From NCBI GenBank assembly GCA_036008685.1, contig DASYNF010000108.1, positions 77,661 to 141,660 on the forward strand: a stretch of DNA of 64,000 nucleotides, written 5' to 3'. This document shows positions 43,085 through 51,024 of the stretch, piece by piece. Source of the stretch: Actinomadura_C sp036008685. GTDB taxonomy: Bacteria; Actinomycetota; Actinomycetes; Streptosporangiales; Streptosporangiaceae. A program made the translations under genes and the position numbers. A model generated the notes under the pieces. It was given only the letters and a program-made list of their open reading frames with translations. It ran no database searches and was not told where the DNA came from. Position 1 is the first letter of the stretch, and each line of letters starts with the position of its first letter.

Positions 43085-43408
43085 CTCATGGCCTCCTCGT
43101 CGTCGTTGGCCGCGCCCCCTCCGGGGTCCGGCTCCTTCACCTCTCAACCGGAGTCGTGCGCCCTACCCGCTGCGCCGGTGCTAAACGCGATCGCGCGACA
43201 GACTCACTTAATGGATAGATTCGCCTTACGGATGGATTCGGTCAAGAGGTGCGTTTCCCCATCCGGTCGTGATCTTGCGGTTGTTCGGCCCCGGCCGGGC
43301 GAGGTGGCGTCATGGGCGTGAAACCGTGGCCGGCTTGTGCCAACCCCCGCCCAGCGATCTCGAGGCGTGAGTAGCGTCCACCAAAAGACTCCTGGGCACG
43401 GAGGCGCT
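43085..43408. other. Divergent katE / RiPP-locus upstream region
   Basis: This 324-bp gap has no larger gene. Direct repeats GGATAGATTCG (43213-43223) and GGATGGATTCG (43230-43240) lie 17 bp apart; read toward katE they overlap a TTGACC at about 43239-43244. They are candidate sites for a katE regulator. I see no clear promoter for the peptide gene, only the GGAGG ribosome site at its end. Confidence 0.4.
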
Positions 43409-43513
43409 ATGGGCAAGCACGGCAACCAGGACGACAACAAGGACGACAAGCTGACGAAGCAGCAGTCCGACGGAGCGGGCGGGCCCAAACACGGGTCGGG
43501 CAAGGAGAAGTGA
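43409..43513 (+). CDS. 34-residue Asp/Lys-rich peptide, candidate imiditide precursor
   Basis: This very small gene has an excellent ribosome site (GGAGG five bases before the ATG at 43409) and ends in TGA that overlaps the GTG of the next gene by four bases. The peptide begins MGKHGNQDDNKDDKLTKQQ, contains an Asp-Gly in SDGAGG (Asp21-Gly22) and ends KHGSGKEK; it has no Cys or aromatic residue. The neighbour is a PIMT-like methyltransferase. Imiditide RiPP loci consist of just such a charged precursor and a dedicated PIMT homologue that converts an Asp to aspartimide, and Asp-Gly is the chemically favoured site. Role inferred from context and composition. Confidence 0.75.
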   Translation: MGKHGNQDDNKDDKLTKQQSDGAGGPKHGSGKEK

Positions 43514-44727
43514 GCCCGGAGTGGCTGCACGCCCGCCTGACCGCCGACCTCCAGGCGGCCGGCACTCTCCCCGCCAGGTGGAAGCCGACCTTCGAAGCCG
43601 TTCCCCGGCACCTGTTCATCCCCGACACCGTGTGGGTGGAGGCCGACGCGGGCTGGCTGCCGCTGTCCCGGCACGACAGCCCCGATGAGTGGTGGGACCT
43701 GGTCTACCGTGACGGATACGTCGTGACCCAGGTGGACGACGGACGCGCTCCCGAACCGGGGGCGGTGGGAAACTACTCCACCAGTTCCGCGAGCCAGCCC
43801 CGGCTGGTCATGCGGATGCTGCGGCACCTCGACCCGCGGCCGGACGACCGGGTTCTCGAGATCGGCACGGGTTCCGGCTACAACGCCGCCCTCCTGGCCG
43901 ACCGGGTCGGGCCGGCCAACGTGACGACCGTCGAGATCGACGCGGGCCTGGCCGAGCGGGCCCGCGAGAGCCTGGCCGAGGCCGGCTTCGAAGGCACCGT
44001 GGTGGCGGTGGGCGACGGTGCCGCCGGATGGGAGCCTCGCGCCCCGTACGACCGGGTCGTCTCGACGGCCAGTGTGCGGCAGGTGCCCTACGCCTGGGTG
44101 GCCCAGACGAGACCCGGCGGCGTCATCGTGACCCCCTGGGGCAACGGATACCACAACGACGCGCTGGTCAGGCTGACCGTGGCGGCCGATGGGACCGCGT
44201 CGGGGAGATTCGTCGGCTCCGCCGCGTTCATGTGGATGCGTGACGACCGGGTCATCCTCGGCCCGCTCGGTGATTACGTCCACGATGGGGACCGGCCGGA
44301 GCGGTGTCGCACCCGGCTGGACCCGAGGACGGTCTTCGGCCGGGGGGACGTCGACTTCGCCATCGGGACCCGGGTGCCCGACTGCTCCTGGCACCGGTTC
44401 GACTCCACCGGCGAACCGGGGGAGTTCACCGTCTGGCTCGTCCATATCGGTCCGGGCGAGCGGTCGTGGGCGTCCGTCGACTACGAGGCAGGCGGCCCTC
44501 ACCTCGTCGAGCAGTACGGACCGCGCCGGTTGTGGGACGAGGTCGCGGCCGCGTACGAGTGGTGGGTGGACGCGGGCCGGCCCCCACGGGAGCGTTTCGG
44601 CCTGACCGTCACTCCGGAGGCGCAGCGGGTCTGGCTGGACGACTCCGCAGGCCGATCCGCGGGCTCGGGGGATCCGGGTCAGGCCGGTGCGGCCGGTGGT
44701 TCGCGGTCGAGGCCGGTGTCCTCGTAG
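43510..44727 (+). CDS. PIMT-like O-methyltransferase of an imiditide-type RiPP locus
   Basis: This 405-residue protein has the protein-L-isoaspartate methyltransferase fold: GNYSTSSASQPRLVMRML (the conserved Ser/Thr-Ser-Gln-Pro active-site region), SAM motif VLEIGTGSGYNAALLA (about 114-130), then VTTVEIDAGLAERARESL and APYDRVVSTASVRQVPYAWV, WVAQTRPGGVIVTPWGNGY. It is about 190 residues longer than housekeeping PIMT; the C-terminal extension (about 225-390) is seen in RiPP-associated PIMTs. Its GTG overlaps the stop of the 34-residue peptide gene (GTGA). The likely reaction is methylation of a precursor Asp, which collapses to aspartimide. The last 49 bp overlap the convergent CDF gene. Confidence 0.85.
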   Translation: MSPEWLHARLTADLQAAGTLPARWKPTFEAVPRHLFIPDTVWVEADAGWLPLSRHDSPDEWWDLVYRDGYVVTQVDDGRAPEPGAVGNYSTSSASQPRLVMRMLRHLDPRPDDRVLEIGTGSGYNAALLADRVGPANVTTVEIDAGLAERARESLAEAGFEGTVVAVGDGAAGWEPRAPYDRVVSTASVRQVPYAWVAQTRPGGVIVTPWGNGYHNDALVRLTVAADGTASGRFVGSAAFMWMRDDRVILGPLGDYVHDGDRPERCRTRLDPRTVFGRGDVDFAIGTRVPDCSWHRFDSTGEPGEFTVWLVHIGPGERSWASVDYEAGGPHLVEQYGPRRLWDEVAAAYEWWVDAGRPPRERFGLTVTPEAQRVWLDDSAGRSAGSGDPGQAGAAGGSRSRPVSS

Positions 44728-45623
44728 GAGCGCGGGTCCTCGAGTGGCTCGAGGTGCGTGAACACGGTCGCGTAGTGCAGGCGCCTGCGGATCGACGCCT
44801 CGACGTCCTCGGCCACGTCGTGGCCGCGGTGAACGGTCCAGGCACCGGGCACGAGGATGTGCAGTGAGACGAACGCGCGCTGACCCGCCTGACGGGTGCG
44901 CACCGCGTGGAACCGCACGTGGTCGCTCTCGAACTCGGACAGTGCCTCCTGGATGAGCAGCTGCTCCTCCTCTCCGAGTGAGCGGTCCATGAGCCCGCCG
45001 ACCGACCGCCGCAGGAGCCCGATGCCCACGTGGACGATGTTGGCGGCGACGACGAGCGCGATGATCGGGTCGAGGCGTTCCCACCCGGTCAGGCTCACCG
45101 CCGCCACGCCCACGATCACGCCGGCCGACGTCCACACGTCCGTCAGCAGGTGTTTGCCGTCCGCCTCCAGCGTGATCGAGCGGTGCTTGCGACCTTCCCG
45201 CATCAGCAGGAGGCCGACTGCCAGGTTGATGACGGACGCTCCGGCCGACACGGACAGCCCGAGCCACACGTCCTCGATGCCCCGCGGGTGTACGAGGCGG
45301 CCGATCGCCATGATCGCGATGCTGATCGCCGCCACGAAGATCATGAGGCCCTCGATGGCCGCGGAGAAGTACTCGGCCTTGGTGTGCCCGTACGCGTGCT
45401 CCGGGTCGGCCTCCTTGGCGGCCCAGCGCAACGCACCGAGCCCGATGACCGCCGCGACGAGGTTGACCAGGGACTCGGCGGCGTCGGACAGGAGCCCGAC
45501 CGACCCGGTCAATGCCCACGCGGACGTCTTGAGCGCGATGGTGGCGAGGGCGGCCGCGACGGAAAGCCACAACACCCGGAACAGGTGCCGATCTATGGCC
45601 TTTCGCGAGGTTTGACCGGTCAC
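44679..45623 (-). CDS. Cation diffusion facilitator (CDF) metal exporter
   Basis: This 314-residue transporter has six membrane segments and a cytoplasmic C-terminal metal-binding domain. The metal site in helix 2 is GLLSDAAESLVNLVAA, the helix 5 counterpart ITLEADGKHLLTDVWTSAGV (HxxxD), and the segment DPEHAYGHTKAEYFSA is the usual CDF loop. The C-terminal domain (about 215-300) contains VRTRQAGQRAFVSLHILVP. The metal is probably Zn or another divalent ion. The GTG at 45623 is the best start, although no ribosome site is evident. Its 3' end overlaps the PIMT gene tail-to-tail by 49 bp. Confidence 0.9.
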   Translation of the reverse strand: MTGQTSRKAIDRHLFRVLWLSVAAALATIALKTSAWALTGSVGLLSDAAESLVNLVAAVIGLGALRWAAKEADPEHAYGHTKAEYFSAAIEGLMIFVAAISIAIMAIGRLVHPRGIEDVWLGLSVSAGASVINLAVGLLLMREGRKHRSITLEADGKHLLTDVWTSAGVIVGVAAVSLTGWERLDPIIALVVAANIVHVGIGLLRRSVGGLMDRSLGEEEQLLIQEALSEFESDHVRFHAVRTRQAGQRAFVSLHILVPGAWTVHRGHDVAEDVEASIRRRLHYATVFTHLEPLEDPRSYEDTGLDREPPAAPA

Positions 45624-45714
45624 ATGGGCATAGTCGCATACGAGCAGAACGCGACCTGCGCCCTCCGTTGTCCCTGCGGTCGTTCGCGCCGTCGGACCGC
45701 GGACAACCGCAAGA

Positions 45715-46374
45715 TCACGACGGTGAAGGAGCGCCGCCGAGGGCGGCTGCCGCGGCGTTGCGGATGTGCTCGCGCCAGAGCGCGCTCGCCGTGTCGGCGT
45801 CGCGGGCGACGATCTTTTCCAGGACCTTCTCGATCTCGTCCATGCTCGCGGCGGGCCGGCCGTCGTTGGACAGGGAACGGGCGCGCAGTTGAGCGAGCCG
45901 TCCGTGCAGCAGCCGGGCCTGCGCGTAGAGCACGTCGTTGCCCGCGCCCGCATAGAGGGCGTCGTAGAAGTCCTTCTTGACCGCGAGCATCGCCGGCACG
46001 TCGCCGGAGTCGTGTGCGGCGCGCAGCCGGGCCACCGTCTTGTCGAGCCGGGCCAGGGCCTCGTCGGTGCCGCGCTCGACGAACAGCCGGACGGCGAAGC
46101 ACTCGATCGCCTCCCGGACCTCGAAGACCGCCGCGGCCTCCTCGTCGCTGAGGGCCGTCACGATCGGGCCCTTGTGCGGCGGAATCGACAGAAATCCCTC
46201 CGCCTCCAGCTGGCGGCACGCCTCGCGGAGAGTGTTGCGGGAGACGTCCAGCTGTTCGCAGAGCTCGCGCTCGATCAGCCGCTGTCCGGGGGCCAGCTCG
46301 CCGCTGATGATCTGCTCGCGGATCGCCTCCACGGCCTGCACGCGGACGGGGGCCACGACGTGTGTGACCTTCAT
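45715..46374 (-). CDS. GntR/FCD transcriptional regulator of the adjacent ALDH operon
   Basis: This 219-residue FadR-subfamily regulator has an N-terminal winged helix (about 10-75: AVEAIREQIISGELAPGQRL, ERELCEQLDVSRNTLREACRQLEAEGFL) and a C-terminal FCD helical ligand domain (about 90-215) with metal-ligand-like Asp/His positions (KKDFYDALYAGAGNDVLY). It is divergent from the aldehyde dehydrogenase operon across a perfect 17-bp inverted repeat. AGGAGGA lies directly before the ATG at 46374. Confidence 0.9.
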   Translation of the reverse strand: MKVTHVVAPVRVQAVEAIREQIISGELAPGQRLIERELCEQLDVSRNTLREACRQLEAEGFLSIPPHKGPIVTALSDEEAAAVFEVREAIECFAVRLFVERGTDEALARLDKTVARLRAAHDSGDVPAMLAVKKDFYDALYAGAGNDVLYAQARLLHGRLAQLRARSLSNDGRPAASMDEIEKVLEKIVARDADTASALWREHIRNAAAAALGGAPSPS

Positions 46375-46428
46375 CGATCCTCCTGTGCTCACTTCGCCGG
46401 ACCCTAGCAGAAATCTTGTTCTGTCCTA

Positions 46429-46458
46429 TTGACCGATTGTAGGACAATCGCCTAACGT
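46429..46458. promoter_or_regulatory. GntR operator within the ALDH promoter
   Basis: The 17-bp sequence CGATTGTAGGACAATCG (46434-46450) has perfect 7-bp arms around AGG and fits the FadR-subfamily operator plan (GTnnnAC core). It fills the space between a -35-like TTGACC (46429-46434) and a -10-like CTAACG/TAACGT (46452-46458), so a bound repressor would block RNA polymerase for the dehydrogenase operon. Confidence 0.7.
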
Positions 46459-46541
46459 CCCACCTCAGCGTCGTGCGTAGGGTGACCCAGGTCTCCGGCG
46501 CGAGGTTCTTACCGTCTTACCGCTGTACGAAGGGTTCGCCA

Positions 46542-48065
46542 ATGTCCCAAGCACCAGGTTCCGCACCCGGCTCCCGCGAGGAGGTCACCCGCTACGGGCT
46601 GTTCATCGACAACGGGCAGGTGAGCCCGGCGGACGGCGAATACCTCGACGTGGTCAACCCCGCCACCGGACGAGTGTGGGCTCAGGTTCCGAACGCCTCG
46701 GCGGCCGACGTCGACCGGGCCGTGGCGAGTGCCCGCCGGGCCTTCGAGGAGGGTGACTGGCCGGGCTTCCGCGCCGCGGACCGCGCCAAGTTCCTGATCA
46801 GGTTCGGCCAGGCCATCGCCGACAACGCCGAAGAGCTCGCCCAGCTCCAGGTCAACGAGAACGGCAAGCTCATCCGCGAGATGGTCGGCCAGGCCAAGCT
46901 CATGCCCGAGTACTTCAACTACTACGCGGGCCTCGCGCAGATGCCGACGGGCACCACCAACCCGCTGCACGTCAAGGACATGCTCAACTACACCGTGCGG
47001 GAGCCGCTCGGTGTCGTGGCGGCGATCACGCCGTGGAACTCTCCCCTCCTCCTGCTGGTGTGGAAGCTCGGCCCCGCGCTGGCCGCCGGCAACACCGTCA
47101 TCGCCAAGCCCTCCGAGGTCACCCCGGTGTCGGCCATCCGCTTCGCGGAGCTCGCCGCGGAGGCCGGCCTGCCGCCGGGCGTCTTCAACGTCGTCACCGG
47201 CCTGGGCAGCCCGTCCGGCACGGCGCTGACCACCCACCCGGGCGTGGACAAGATCGCGTTCACCGGGTCGACCGCCACCGGCCAGGCCATCGCCGCGGAG
47301 GCCGGCAAGACCCTCAAGCGGGTCTCCCTGGAGCTCGGCGGCAAGTCCCCGAACATCGTCTTCGACGACGCCGACCTCCCCAGCGCCCTCAACGGCCTGA
47401 TCGCCGGCATCTTCGGGGCCAGCGGGCAGACCTGCATGGCCGGCTCGCGCATCCTCGTCCAGGACGGGATCTACGACCAGGTCGTCGAGGAGCTCGTCAG
47501 GCGGGCGGAGGCCATCAAGGTCGGCGACCCGCAGGACTCGGCCAGTGAGATGGGCACGGTCGCCTGCCGGCCGCAGTACGACAAGGTCCTTCACTACGTG
47601 AAGGTCGCCACCGAGGACGGAGCCCGGCTCGCCGCCGGCGGCGAGCCGGCCGAGGTGGACGGCTTCCCGGACGGCCTGTTCATGCGGCCGACGGTGTTCG
47701 CCGACGTCACCAACGACATGCGCATCGCCCAGGAAGAGGTCTTCGGCCCGATCGCGGCGCTGATCCGCTTCAGCGACGAGGACGAGGCCGTACGGATCGC
47801 CAACGACACCGAGTTCGGGCTCGCGGCCGGCGTGTGGACCAACAGCGTCCAGCGGGCCCACCGCGTGGCCGGGCGCCTGCGCGCCGGAACGGTCTGGATC
47901 AACAACTACCGCAAGACCGGCTACGCCACCCCGTTCGGCGGCTACAAGCAGAGCGGCCTCGGCCGGGAGAACGGTCCTGACGCCCTCCGCGAGTTCACCG
48001 AGGAGAAGAGCGTCTGGGTGGACACCGGCCAGGGCGTCAAGGACCCCTTCAACCCGCGCGCCTGA
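46542..48065 (+). CDS. Aldehyde dehydrogenase
   Basis: This 507-residue NAD(P)-dependent aldehyde dehydrogenase is complete: ITPWNSPLLLLVWKLGPALA, the cofactor site KPSEVTPVSA, FTGSTATGQAIAAEAGKTLK, catalytic Glu in SLELGGKSPNIVFDDADL, catalytic Cys in GASGQTCMAGSRILVQ, and EEVFGPIAALIRFSDEDEA near the end. It oxidises an aldehyde intermediate of the catabolic route encoded here. The ATG at 46542 follows GAAGGG at eight bases. It is the first gene of a three-gene operon (ALDH, flavoprotein, transporter). Confidence 0.93.
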   Translation: MSQAPGSAPGSREEVTRYGLFIDNGQVSPADGEYLDVVNPATGRVWAQVPNASAADVDRAVASARRAFEEGDWPGFRAADRAKFLIRFGQAIADNAEELAQLQVNENGKLIREMVGQAKLMPEYFNYYAGLAQMPTGTTNPLHVKDMLNYTVREPLGVVAAITPWNSPLLLLVWKLGPALAAGNTVIAKPSEVTPVSAIRFAELAAEAGLPPGVFNVVTGLGSPSGTALTTHPGVDKIAFTGSTATGQAIAAEAGKTLKRVSLELGGKSPNIVFDDADLPSALNGLIAGIFGASGQTCMAGSRILVQDGIYDQVVEELVRRAEAIKVGDPQDSASEMGTVACRPQYDKVLHYVKVATEDGARLAAGGEPAEVDGFPDGLFMRPTVFADVTNDMRIAQEEVFGPIAALIRFSDEDEAVRIANDTEFGLAAGVWTNSVQRAHRVAGRLRAGTVWINNYRKTGYATPFGGYKQSGLGRENGPDALREFTEEKSVWVDTGQGVKDPFNPRA

Positions 48066-48076
48066 GAGGAACCGAG

Positions 48077-49471
48077 ATGTCGATCGTCGTCATCGGGTCC
48101 GGCATCGCCGGACTGTCGGCCGCGGTGTCCGCGGCCGAAGCCCTCGGGGACTCCCCGGCCACCTCCGTCATCCTCGTGGACCGCGCGGACGAGCACGAGG
48201 CCGGCGGCCTCACCCGCTGGACCTCGGCCTACCTGCGGGTCGACGACGTCTATGAGCCGGGCGACAACTTCGTCTCGGACATCGTCGGGTTCTCCGGGGG
48301 CCGCACTCCGTCCTGGTACGTGGAGGAGCTCTTCGATCGGGTCCCCGAGACCATGGACTGGGTGCAGTCCCATGGGGTCCGGTTCCGCAAGCTCCCCACG
48401 TACTTCATCAACAGCAACCGGCCCCGGCTGCAGCCGATCGGCGGGGGAGAGGGCCTGATCAACGCACTCCGGCCGGCGGCCGAGCGGCTGGGGGTCGAGT
48501 TCCGCTACCGCACGACGGCGCAGCGGCTCGTCACCGATGAGGCGGGCCGGGTCACCGGCCTCGTGGTCACCGGGGACGACGGCGAGCAGACCATCGAGGC
48601 CGACGCCGTCATCATCGCCTCGGGCGGGTTCGAGGGCGACCAGCGCCACCTCGCCGAGGAGCTCGCGGGCGGTGAGGTCGAGCGGCTGATCCCGATCGCC
48701 CCCGGCGTGCGCTTCAACAAGGGCGAGGGCGTACGGATGGCCCTGGACGCCGGCGCCAAGCGGGGCGGGCAGTGGGACTGTTTCCACGCCGAGCCGGTCG
48801 ATCCGCGCAGCTCCGACCCGGAGGCGCTGGTCATGGTGTTCCCGTACGGCATCCTCGTCAACAACCGCGCCGAGCGGTTCATCGACGAGGGCCGTGGGAC
48901 CGTGGACGAGACGTACGAGTCGACGGCCCGGGCCGTGTGGGCCCAGCCCGGCGGGACGGCCTACTTCATCACCGACGAGAGCTTCACCGAGGTGACCGAG
49001 CGGGCTCGGGGCATCCTGACGAGTTCCAAGCCGATCGTGGCCGACAGCGTCGAAGAGATGGCCCGGATGCTGGACCTGCCGGCCGGTGCCCTGGCCAGGA
49101 CCGTCGCGGACTTCAACGCCGCGGTCACCGACGGCCCGTTCGACTGGCGCACGCCGGACGGCAAGCGGACGGAGGGGCTCGAGCCGCCGAAGAGCAACTG
49201 GGCGGTCGCGATCGACAAGGGCCCGTTCCTGGCCTACCCGATCTCCTGCGCCATCGTGTTCACCTTCGGCGGGCTCGAGACCAACGCGGCCGGCCAGGTG
49301 GTCGACGCCGATCACAAGCCGATCCCCGGGTTGTACGCCGCCGGGGAGTGCACCGGCATCTATCACGACAAGTACCCGGGCGGCACCTCCGTGCTGCGCG
49401 GGATGGTCTTCGGCCGGGTGGCCGGCCAGACCGCCGCGGGCGAGGCGGCCAAGGCCGACGCCACCCGCTGA
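48077..49471 (+). CDS. FAD-binding dehydrogenase, fumarate reductase/TcuA-like
   Basis: This 464-residue flavoprotein has VVIGSGIAGLSAAVSAAEAL at the N-terminus, IIASGGFEGDQRHLAEELAG, FPYGILVNNRAERFIDEGRG, and the C-terminal FTFGGLETNAAGQVVDADHK and YAAGECTGIYHDKYPGGTSV. It belongs to the fumarate reductase/3-ketosteroid dehydrogenase/tricarballylate dehydrogenase superfamily; no heme domain is attached. It lies 11 bp after the aldehyde dehydrogenase gene and before an MHS-type transporter, so a carboxylate or cyclic substrate is plausible. Confidence 0.88.
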   Translation: MSIVVIGSGIAGLSAAVSAAEALGDSPATSVILVDRADEHEAGGLTRWTSAYLRVDDVYEPGDNFVSDIVGFSGGRTPSWYVEELFDRVPETMDWVQSHGVRFRKLPTYFINSNRPRLQPIGGGEGLINALRPAAERLGVEFRYRTTAQRLVTDEAGRVTGLVVTGDDGEQTIEADAVIIASGGFEGDQRHLAEELAGGEVERLIPIAPGVRFNKGEGVRMALDAGAKRGGQWDCFHAEPVDPRSSDPEALVMVFPYGILVNNRAERFIDEGRGTVDETYESTARAVWAQPGGTAYFITDESFTEVTERARGILTSSKPIVADSVEEMARMLDLPAGALARTVADFNAAVTDGPFDWRTPDGKRTEGLEPPKSNWAVAIDKGPFLAYPISCAIVFTFGGLETNAAGQVVDADHKPIPGLYAAGECTGIYHDKYPGGTSVLRGMVFGRVAGQTAAGEAAKADATR

Positions 49472-49539
49472 ACCTCTCCTTCCACACCCACTCACACCCC
49501 ACCTCGCCGTCGAAGACGGTTTGGACCCCTGGAGGGCCA

Positions 49540-50859
49540 ATGACGGCTCCTACCTATCCCCCCGTGGGCGAGCGCGTCTCGCCCGGACCGGGAGACGCCG
49601 CCCCGCAGGGCCGTTTCCGGACCCTCTTCGGCGCGGGGGTCGGCAACACACTCGAGTGGTACGACTGGAGTGTCTACGCGATCTTCGCGCCGTTCTTCGC
49701 CAAGCAGTTCTTCGTCGGCGGCGACGCGACGAGCTCGCTCCTGTCCACCCTCGCGGTGTTCGCGGTCGGCTTCTTCATGCGGCCCGTCGGCGGGTTCGTC
49801 TTCGGATGGCTCGCGGACCGGTATGGGCGCCGGTCCGCGATGACCACCTCGATGCTCGTGATGGCCGGGGGCAGCGTGCTGATCGCCATCGCGCCGACCC
49901 ACTCCTCGGTCGGGGCCCTCGCCGGGGTCGTCCTCCTGGTCGCCCGGCTCCTGCAGGGCCTCGCGCACGGCGGTGAGATCGCGGCGTCCTACACCTACGT
50001 CGCCGAGATCGCGCCGAGAGAACGCCGGGGTCTGTGGTCGACGAGCCTGTACATCTCGGTGACCGCGGGAATCGTGCTGGCCTCGCTCATCGGGGCGGCG
50101 TCCTCGAGCCTGCTCGGGGAACAGGCGCTGAGGGACTGGGCGTGGCGGCTGCCGTTCCTGGTCGGAGGTCTGCTGGGGCTGGTCGGTCTCTATCTGCGGC
50201 GCACCCTGAAGGAGACCGCCGCCTTCGAGGAGTCCACGGGTCCCTCCCGGAGGTCCGGCCGGGAGCTGATGCGCGGGCTCGTGGCCAACAGGGTCAGCGT
50301 GGCCCGCATCCTCGGGCTGAGCTGTGGCGTCACCGTCGTCTACTACACGTGGGCGGTGGGGATCACGGGCTTCGCCATCAGCACCAAGGGCGTCAGCACG
50401 ACCGGCGGGCTGTGGGCCAGCGTCCTCGCCAACCTGTTCTTCATGTGCACGCTCCCCCTGTGGGGCAAGCTCTCGGACCGGTTCGGGCGCAAGCCGATCT
50501 TCATCACCTACGGCGTGGCCTTCCTGGTCCTGTCCTTCCCGCTGACCGCGGCGATCAACGATTCGGCCGTACGGCTCGGGATCATCATGGCGGTGGCGCT
50601 GTTCTTCCTCGGCGCCTTCGTCGGGATCATGCCGGCCTACTTCGCCGAGCTGTTCCCCACGCACGTACGGGCGTCCGGGGTCGGCGTGCCCTACTCCTTC
50701 ATCGTCGCCCTGTTCGGGGGTACGGGCCCGTATGTCCTGACCTGGCTGCACACGAAGCACATGGAGTGGGTCTTCGCCCTCTACATGGTCGTGCTCGTCA
50801 CCATTGGACTGATCACCACGTTGCTCACCCCCGAGACCAAGGGCCGCGACCTGACCTGA
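49540..50859 (+). CDS. MFS transporter, metabolite:H+ symporter type
   Basis: This 439-residue twelve-helix transporter has the MHS signatures GNTLEWYDWSVYAIFAPFFA, WLADRYGRRSAM between helices 2 and 3, RLLQGLAHGGEIAASYTYVA, RRGLWSTSLYISVTAGIVLA and a matching KLSDRFGRKPIF in the second half. MHS permeases import organic acids such as citrate, shikimate or aromatic acids. The ATG at 49540 is preceded by GGAGGG. It ends the ALDH operon; a strong terminator follows. Confidence 0.92.
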   Translation: MTAPTYPPVGERVSPGPGDAAPQGRFRTLFGAGVGNTLEWYDWSVYAIFAPFFAKQFFVGGDATSSLLSTLAVFAVGFFMRPVGGFVFGWLADRYGRRSAMTTSMLVMAGGSVLIAIAPTHSSVGALAGVVLLVARLLQGLAHGGEIAASYTYVAEIAPRERRGLWSTSLYISVTAGIVLASLIGAASSSLLGEQALRDWAWRLPFLVGGLLGLVGLYLRRTLKETAAFEESTGPSRRSGRELMRGLVANRVSVARILGLSCGVTVVYYTWAVGITGFAISTKGVSTTGGLWASVLANLFFMCTLPLWGKLSDRFGRKPIFITYGVAFLVLSFPLTAAINDSAVRLGIIMAVALFFLGAFVGIMPAYFAELFPTHVRASGVGVPYSFIVALFGGTGPYVLTWLHTKHMEWVFALYMVVLVTIGLITTLLTPETKGRDLT

Positions 50860-50874
50860 GCCCCCGGCCAGGCC

Positions 50875-50909
50875 CGGACCGGCGGCGGAGGTGTCCCGCC
50901 GCCGGTCCG
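50875..50909 (+). terminator. Intrinsic terminator of the ALDH-transporter operon
   Basis: Perfect 14-bp arms CGGACCGGCGGCGG (50875-50888) and CCGCCGCCGGTCCG (50896-50909) with a 7-nt loop, followed by CTGTCGTTTTC, start 16 bp after the transporter stop codon. Confidence 0.88.
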
Positions 50910-50934
50910 CTGTCGTTTTCGCCGCTCCGCAGAC

Positions 50935-50986
50935 GGGAAGCGGGCCGCGACAGGTGGGAAGCGGGCCGCGACCCGGGCCCTAAAAT
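50935..50986 (+). promoter_or_regulatory. Tandem 17-bp repeats and -10 element before the marR-type gene
   Basis: GGGAAGCGGGCCGCGAC occurs twice, at 50935-50951 and 50956-50972, exactly 21 bp apart. Nine bases after the second copy is TAAAAT (50981-50986), a good -10 element in GC-rich DNA, but the -35 position falls inside the repeat and has a poor consensus. The repeats could bind an activator or repressor of the MarR-type gene that starts at 51025. Confidence 0.5.
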
Positions 50987-51024
50987 GCTCCGTGCACGGA
51001 CGAACGCACGGAAGGAGCCCCCAC

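Noticed and set aside
43409..44727. Graspetide or lanthipeptide (FxLD-type) cluster
   Set aside because: PIMT homologues occur in those clusters, but no ATP-grasp ligase or lanthionine synthetase is nearby and the peptide lacks the needed Ser/Thr/Cys core; the stand-alone imiditide layout fits better.
43204..45639. 811-codon minus-strand open frame spanning the RiPP locus and CDF gene
   Set aside because: It covers real genes in other frames and has an Arg/Pro-rich translation without motifs.
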